This document shows, piece after piece, positions 59,638 through 64,000 of a stretch of DNA of 64,000 bases. The notes under the pieces are model-generated. The model was not told the origin of the DNA, ran no database searches, and worked only from the letters and a program-made list of their open reading frames with translations. The stretch is from Leucogyrophana mollusca. Lineage: Eukaryota; Basidiomycota; Agaricomycetes; Boletales. The translations under genes were made by a program, and so were the position numbers. The stretch covers positions 1 through 64,000 of the forward strand of contig MU266451.1 of the NCBI GenBank assembly GCA_021014945.1, written 5' to 3'. Numbering within the stretch: position 1 is the first letter of the stretch; every line of letters begins with the position of its first letter.

Positions 59638-60241
59638 TTACATATCAGACGGCTCTTCCTCGTAGTCCTCCGTGTTCCCCTCGTTCATCTCGCTCGCATC
59701 GTCGGTCTCAGCGGTGATATTGCCGTCCTCTTCGTCCATGTCTTCCATGCTCGCATCCAGATCCGGGCCCGAGTCGTCGTTCTCCTCACCGTTGATCGAA
59801 GGAGGCGCTCCGCCCGACTGGCCAGTATCAGAGCCATCCGAGTCATCCTCGGCCTGCAAAAGAAAGTCAGCACGACGGCACAGCGCAGATCCAGCACGCA
59901 ACGCACGTCGTTCTTCTCCTCCTGTTGCGTCGTGTGCCGCCCGATCGGGATCAGCGTCTCGTAGCCGTGCGTCCTGATGTGCATGTTCTATGTATGTAGT
60001 ATTTGCCGCGTCAGCAGCGCGCAGCAAGTACGGTGATTAGAGGGGCGCTCACGGTCTCCTCGAGCTCGTTCTCCTCGTCGCTGAGGTCGTCCATCTCGCG
60101 CTGGAGGTCGCGGCGATTGTTCATGCGCCCGGGGTAGCGGTTGGCTTTTGGGAGGGGTGCGGGGTTTGGCTGTGGGGGGTTTGGGAGGACGAGGGGGATT
60201 AGGGGAGGTCTTGGGATTAGTGTTGGGGTGAGTATCGACAT
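59638..60241 (-). CDS. APC15: Anaphase-promoting complex subunit 15 (APC15/Mnd2 family)
   Basis: Small APC/C subunit that helps release the mitotic checkpoint complex from Cdc20. Three exons: MSILTPTLIPRPPLIPLVLP.. to ..LEET (60241-60054), then NMHIRTHGYETLIPIGRHTTQQEEKND, then AEDDSDGSDTGQ.. to EEPSDM with the stop at 59638. The N-terminal 'P-x-L-x-P-R' start, the central LIPIGR (family consensus L-[VI]-P-I-G-[KR]) and the very acidic tail with MEDMDE match the APC15 layout. Length (~140 aa) matches. Similarity is short, so the call rests on this order of features. The acidic tail is low complexity and easily missed by automatic annotation. Confidence 0.75.
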
Positions 60242-60523
60242 CGTGGTCAAGACCAAGCAGCAAAACGCCACGTGGGGCCTGCTGTGACGTCCGCGCTGGT
60301 TGGAACAATTTATCGTAGACAGACCGAGTTGTGAACAATCGTTCTTACTAGTAATCCTTCCTAACCATGAACAATAGCTGAGCGGTTACTAGGATAGAAT
60401 AGGACCACAATATCTTGACCTCTCGATGGTCGCGATTGCTCAAGTCCAAGGATATGTCAAGAATTAATTCTGTACCTGTGATCGAGAAGAATGCCGTGTA
60501 CTTGGTCCGCAATACATTCCAGG

Positions 60524-61785
60524 CTACTGACACTTCAGGGTATCGCAAATCCACTTCTCTATAACTTGTTCAGCAATCTGTAATGAATTTTTCTCCATGA
60601 ACATCATGTGGCCATTCCCATATATTCCTAGGTCTTCGAGGCGGATGTGCGTGGTATTCACGCCTGCCCGCACCAGATATTGAGCTGTGCAGTTGTCATA
60701 GACGGCATGATAACCCGATTCAGAGGTGACGACCAGGACGGGGATCTCTACGAGGTTGGTGAGCTGCCTGGGTGGATTCGGTTGCTGATAGCACGTGTAG
60801 TTTGGGGAAGAGCTAACTGCCACCGGGTGTAGATCTTTAGAGGAGTTAATGGGAGGCGTGTAGGCAATAGGTATGGAAGTGAGCCCATAAAGGCGTGCAG
60901 GATTTGTTGAGAAAATGGCTTCCTGGAATGGAGGTCCGTTGGGTTCAAGGGCTATGATGGCCTTCACGCTCTTCGGGCGAGCATCCCCAAGACTCCATCC
61001 AATATACCCTGACTGAGAGTGAGTGAGAACAATCAAAGGCTATGCATGGAACATTAGCACAATAACTACTGACAAATGGGCTGAACGTACGCCAATGTCG
61101 TCAATTAACTTCGACCCAGCTGCTTTCATGAGCTCTGAAGCCTCCACGGCAGAATCCAAGCTGGGCATCACTGTATCGTAGAATGCATCGAAAATATCAT
61201 CCCCAACACTCCCATTTCCGGGCCACTGTGTGTGTAACGAAGCCTGGGGCCAGAGGTTGTATCTCTGGGTGGCAGTGAAACGAGATTCCATCGTGTAGAT
61301 ATCGGGCGTGGTCGTGTTTCCATCGACGCCCCTTTGCCACGCAGAACGTCCGCGCGTGGCTTGGTCAACGAGGTAAACCTAGAATTGTCGTTGGATACGA
61401 GTCCAGGAATATGATCCGTTGGTCTCACCTCGTACCCCTGTCCCATGAAGTAATCGGCCCAACCTGTCCGGCCGTCTGGCGTGTTGAGGAAATTCGTCCC
61501 AGTCATGCCATTGCCGTGTATGAAGAGGATAGGAAGGGTTTGGGTGACTTTGGCAGGAACGAGATGCTCAACATACATCTGGCCGTGGGCGATTTCCGAA
61601 GTCCCTCGCTTCACATATGAACCACCCACATAGAAATACTTGCGAGTATGGAGGGTCCCTTGGTAAGGGGGAGAGTGGCCTTGCCCCCGCACGAAAGCCC
61701 CACAGATGTAAGCAATCAGGATGCCCAGAAAGAGGTTCATGGCAAGCATGCGCTTCCAGTTGGTTGGCGAGATGGAATCAGGCAT
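60524..61785 (-). CDS. Secreted or membrane-anchored alpha/beta hydrolase
   Basis: Serine hydrolase of the alpha/beta fold; substrate unknown. The start is the ATG at 61785 (MPDSISPTNWKRMLAMN). The N-terminus is a hydrophobic LFLGILIAYICGAF, a signal anchor or signal peptide. The oxyanion-type LFIHGNGMTG precedes the nucleophile elbow LTHSQSGYIGW (S-x-S-x-G type). The catalytic His is probably in YGNGHMMFMEKNS near the C-terminus, and an acidic residue in IPVLVVTSESGYHAVYDN may complete the triad. Several N-x-T/S sites suggest an extracellular protein. Four exons, ~385 aa. It resembles fungal secreted esterase-like hydrolases of unknown substrate. Confidence 0.82.
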
Positions 61786-62508
61786 TTTGTATCAGTCTGC
61801 TAAGACTCTGCTTAAGACGTCATGGTGCTCAAGGTGAAACAGGGCACTCGCCACCGTATCACCGAGTCTAAGTATAGTCCCTTGTTACCCCTCCAAGTTT
61901 CTCGGTTCCCAAAACTCGTGCTTCTGAGTCCGGAACGAAATGCCGTGAGATTACGGGAAGCGTCCCCCAAGCGCTCCATACTTAATGATAAGTCCAAATT
62001 GATGAGTACCGCCCGGTCTTCAAAGTGTTTCAGAGTGACGGAGTCGAATAATCCGTGGACCCGGAGGAGTAACAGGGGACTCGACACCGCCGTCCACCGA
62101 CTCCAACGCAGTAGGAAGAGAGTTCTTGTCAGATTACTAGCCAAAAGACACCTTTGAGATGCCGGTGTCCTGTTCATCATGATGGTCGGATCCGCACTCT
62201 GAGCATTGGGCTGCAGTGCCAGGATGCAGGTGGCGGGTGATAGTCTTGGGGTGACAGTACCATTAAAAATTAACTTACAATTTGGCTTCCTGTGCACGGA
62301 TTCCTGTGAAAAATACTTGGTATGAAGCGGGCTGTCCTCGACACACATGTCCCTTCAGAGAGATGATGTGACGGGGTAAGCCTGTCTGAATATTGGAATT
62401 GTACACGAGGAAACGTGTATCCCAGGTTATTTCCGGTGGGAGCCACTCAAGACATGTTGACAGTTTAGTACACAGCGCTTGACTGAGTGAACCTCTTAGG
62501 GTTAGAAT
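61786..62508. other. Divergent intergenic region between the hydrolase and CoaE genes
   Basis: About 720 bp. Overlapping frames on both strands (for example 61822-62157 + and 61812-62348 -) have no family similarity and no supported splice pattern. It probably holds promoters for both genes. No repeat found by eye. Confidence 0.45.
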
Positions 62509-63325
62509 ATGCTAGGTACTTTGTCGCCATCGTCGTGACATAGCAAAGTCTCAACTTTTTCAGTCGTCGGCCTAACAGGTGGTATCGCTACAGGGAAATC
62601 CACCGTATCCAACTCGTTCAAGGCGAGGAACATCCCAGTCATCGACGCCGACATCCTAGCGCGAGAAGTCGTACAGCCCGGCACCCCTGGCCTCTCCCAG
62701 ATCGTCAAACATTTCGGGTCCTCTGTCCTACTCCCAGACGGCACTCTCGACCGCAAGCAGCTGGGCTCGATAATATTCAATGACGAAGCGAAGAGGAAGA
62801 AGGTCAACTCGATCATTCACCCTGCGGTAACACGCGCCATATTGTGGGGTGTCCTCAAATACTGGGTTCGGGGGCACAAGCTGGTGGTCATTGATGTCCC
62901 CCTGCTCATCGAGGGCGGCCTGTGGAAGTGGATGGGAAAAGTCGTCGTCGTGTACTGGTATGTCTCTCCGCACTGTGCCCACGCTCTAAACTCATCCCCA
63001 CCCAAGCCCACCCGAGATACAGCTCCAGCGTCTGATGCACCGCGACCAATCTTCACGCGAAGACGCCTCAGCTCGGCTAAACTCGCAGCTCCCCATATCT
63101 CAAAAGGTTGAATACGCAGATCTCATCGTCGAGAACTCTGGGACCATTCGGGACCTCGAGGAGCAGGTGAAGACTTGCATTTCGAAGTTGGAGAAGGCTG
63201 CAGGGTGGTCGTGGCGGCTCAGCTGGTTTCCGCCGATTGGAGTACTGTCTGCTTTTTGGGTATTGTGTTGGAGAGCCCTCGGACGGACACGAAGTCGAAA
63301 GCCATCTACGGGAAAGCGAAGTTAG
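62509..63325 (+). CDS. CAB5: Dephospho-CoA kinase (CoaE/CAB5)
   Basis: Last step of coenzyme A synthesis: phosphorylates the 3'-OH of the ribose of dephospho-CoA. A very short first exon (ATGCTAG, 62509-62515) is spliced over 62516-62563 to VVGLTGGIATGKSTVSN, which contains the P-loop. Further motifs: IPVIDADILAREVVQPG, IIHPAVTRAI, KLVVIDVPLLIEGGL and, after a second intron (~62957-63010, acceptor ..CCCAAG), PEIQLQRLMHRDQSSREDA and NSGTIRDLEEQV. The C-terminus has a hydrophobic tail (WFPPIGVLSAFWVLCWRALG), common in fungal CoaE proteins and possibly a membrane anchor. Stop at 63325. Confidence 0.92.
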
Positions 63326-63512
63326 GAGATATGCTGGTGTGTTTGGGGTGGCGCCTGACTGATATTTCTACCACCACTCCTCTACTGAGCAATGAAGGTC
63401 TGGTATCTGCCCGCCACAGGATCTCGACGTTGTCTCGGAAAATAATTAAAGTGTACATCTACATTGCACGAATATCCAAACCCACAGTCCTCGCTCCCGT
63501 GTCTAAACGAGA
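63326..63512. other. Convergent 3' flanks of CoaE and the IML2-like gene
   Basis: Short region of UTRs; nothing else seen. Confidence 0.4.
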
Positions 63513-64000
63513 CTACGGGGCCATCCCGAGCATCTCTCTCTTCGACCCAATCTCGTCCCTCAGCATACTGATCCGACTATCCAGCCGCGACGAAAGGTCC
63601 GCACTGCTCGTCGCCAGCGCCAGCGCCTGGTCCAGTCGCTGCGCCGCACCCACCAACACCGGCTCCCACACACCCCTCAGCGCCTCTTCCGACTGCGCCG
63701 GGCCCTCGCTCTGCTCAGCCTCCGCCTCCTTCAGATCGAGCACCGCGAGCTCGAAGACCGAGACACCTGCAACCCACATGCTGACCTCGACCTCGCTGCT
63801 CCGCTTGTGCGCGTCGATGAGGAGCGCGCGCGCGGCTTTGTGCTCGCCGAGGGTGCGGTGAACTATACCGAGGAGGAGAGACCGCACAGCGAGCTCGTCT
63901 TCGGTGTCGAGGTCGGGGGGAGAGGACGTTGATGTGGGCGAGACGATGTACGGGCTTTCGGCAGCTACCGGGGGAGACAGTGAACTCCAGTCCTTGATGT
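63513..64000 (-). CDS. C-terminus of a probable IML2/TTC39-type TPR protein, cut by the window edge
   Basis: Reads in from the right edge and ends at a stop at 63513. Visible sequence: [15 protein letters not shown].., [64 protein letters not shown] and [23 protein letters not shown]. The helical repeats with a 'G-x-x-x-R-x-L-x-E-x-x-x-A-R-x-L-L' pattern resemble the last TPR units of the TTC39/IML2 family (mitochondrial outer membrane, inclusion-body clearance in yeast). The family assignment is tentative because most of the protein lies outside the window. Confidence 0.5.
   Translation of the reverse strand, partial: IKDWSSLSPPVAAESPYIVSPTSTSSPPDLDTEDELAVRSLLLGIVHRTLGEHKAARALLIDAHKRSSEVEVSMWVAGVSVFELAVLDLKEAEAEQSEGPAQSEEALRGVWEPVLVGAAQRLDQALALATSSADLSSRLDSRISMLRDEIGSKREMLGMAP

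Noticed and set aside
61812..62348. 178-codon minus-strand frame upstream of the hydrolase
   Set aside because: Mirrored by open + strand frames, no similarity, and sits in the divergent promoter region.

Overview
This is a gene-dense nuclear segment from a filamentous basidiomycete, almost certainly a mushroom-forming Agaricomycete. The evidence is many introns of about 45-60 nt with GT..CTGAY..YAG signals, closely spaced divergent and convergent genes, and gene content typical of the class: a DNMT1-type DNA methyltransferase, an RNA-dependent RNA polymerase, a kexin, a HORMA-PHD meiotic protein and a probable fungal-specific (FunK1-type) kinase N-terminus. Nearly every gene is a conserved eukaryotic housekeeping or chromosome-biology gene. 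I see no intact transposon, and CRISPR arrays or operons are not expected here. Exon joins were made by eye from splice signals, reading frame and family similarity. Gene spans are firmer than individual exon edges.

Layout, left to right. (1) 1-4.2 kb: a truncated kinase-like N-terminus, a gene-poor stretch, then a lineage-specific protein with a divergent GHKL-ATPase-like N-terminus. (2) 4.3-7.1 kb: MCM7 replicative helicase subunit. (3) 7.2-15.3 kb: kexin protease (-) and a DNMT1-like cytosine methyltransferase (+) sharing a short divergent promoter. The methyltransferase has two GC-AG introns. (4) 15.6-19.4 kb: POT1-type telomere protein (-). (5) 19.5-24.7 kb: TAP42, Rab6-type YPT6 and methylenetetrahydrofolate reductase. 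(6) 25.2-28.5 kb: DOA1/UFD3 (PLAA), then a gene-poor 2.9 kb island. (7) 31.4-35.0 kb: HOP1 meiotic axis protein with HORMA, PHD and winged-helix-like segments. (8) 35.5-38.7 kb: TRAPP subunit TRS23, a secreted glutaminyl cyclase and a small coiled-coil protein. (9) 38.9-44.5 kb: a complete RdRP of RNA silencing, head-to-head with a lineage-specific protein that may carry a decayed PD-(D/E)XK-like core. That second gene is bracketed by a direct repeat. (10) 44.8-52.5 kb: the large phosphatidylinositol 4-kinase STT4. (11) 52.6-54.4 kb: an intron-containing tRNA-Ser(CGA) followed by tRNA-3'-end-like repeat units that run into an orphan membrane-protein-like gene. (12) 54.9-64 kb: branched-chain ketoacid dehydrogenase E1-beta, the CreC/WDR20-type WD40 protein, an APC15 homologue, a secreted alpha/beta hydrolase, dephospho-CoA kinase and the C-terminus of a probable IML2/TTC39-type protein.

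Functionally, several genes belong to genome maintenance and genome defence: MCM7, DNMT1-type methyltransferase, POT1, HOP1, RdRP and APC15. They are interspersed with trafficking and signalling genes (YPT6, TRS23, STT4, TAP42, DOA1) and metabolism (MTHFR, BCKDH-E1b, CoaE). There is no sign of a secondary-metabolite cluster. The least ordinary parts are the RdRP plus orphan-gene pair with its flanking repeat, the GHKL-like orphan, and the tRNA-derived-looking repeats next to the orphan gene at 52.8 kb.
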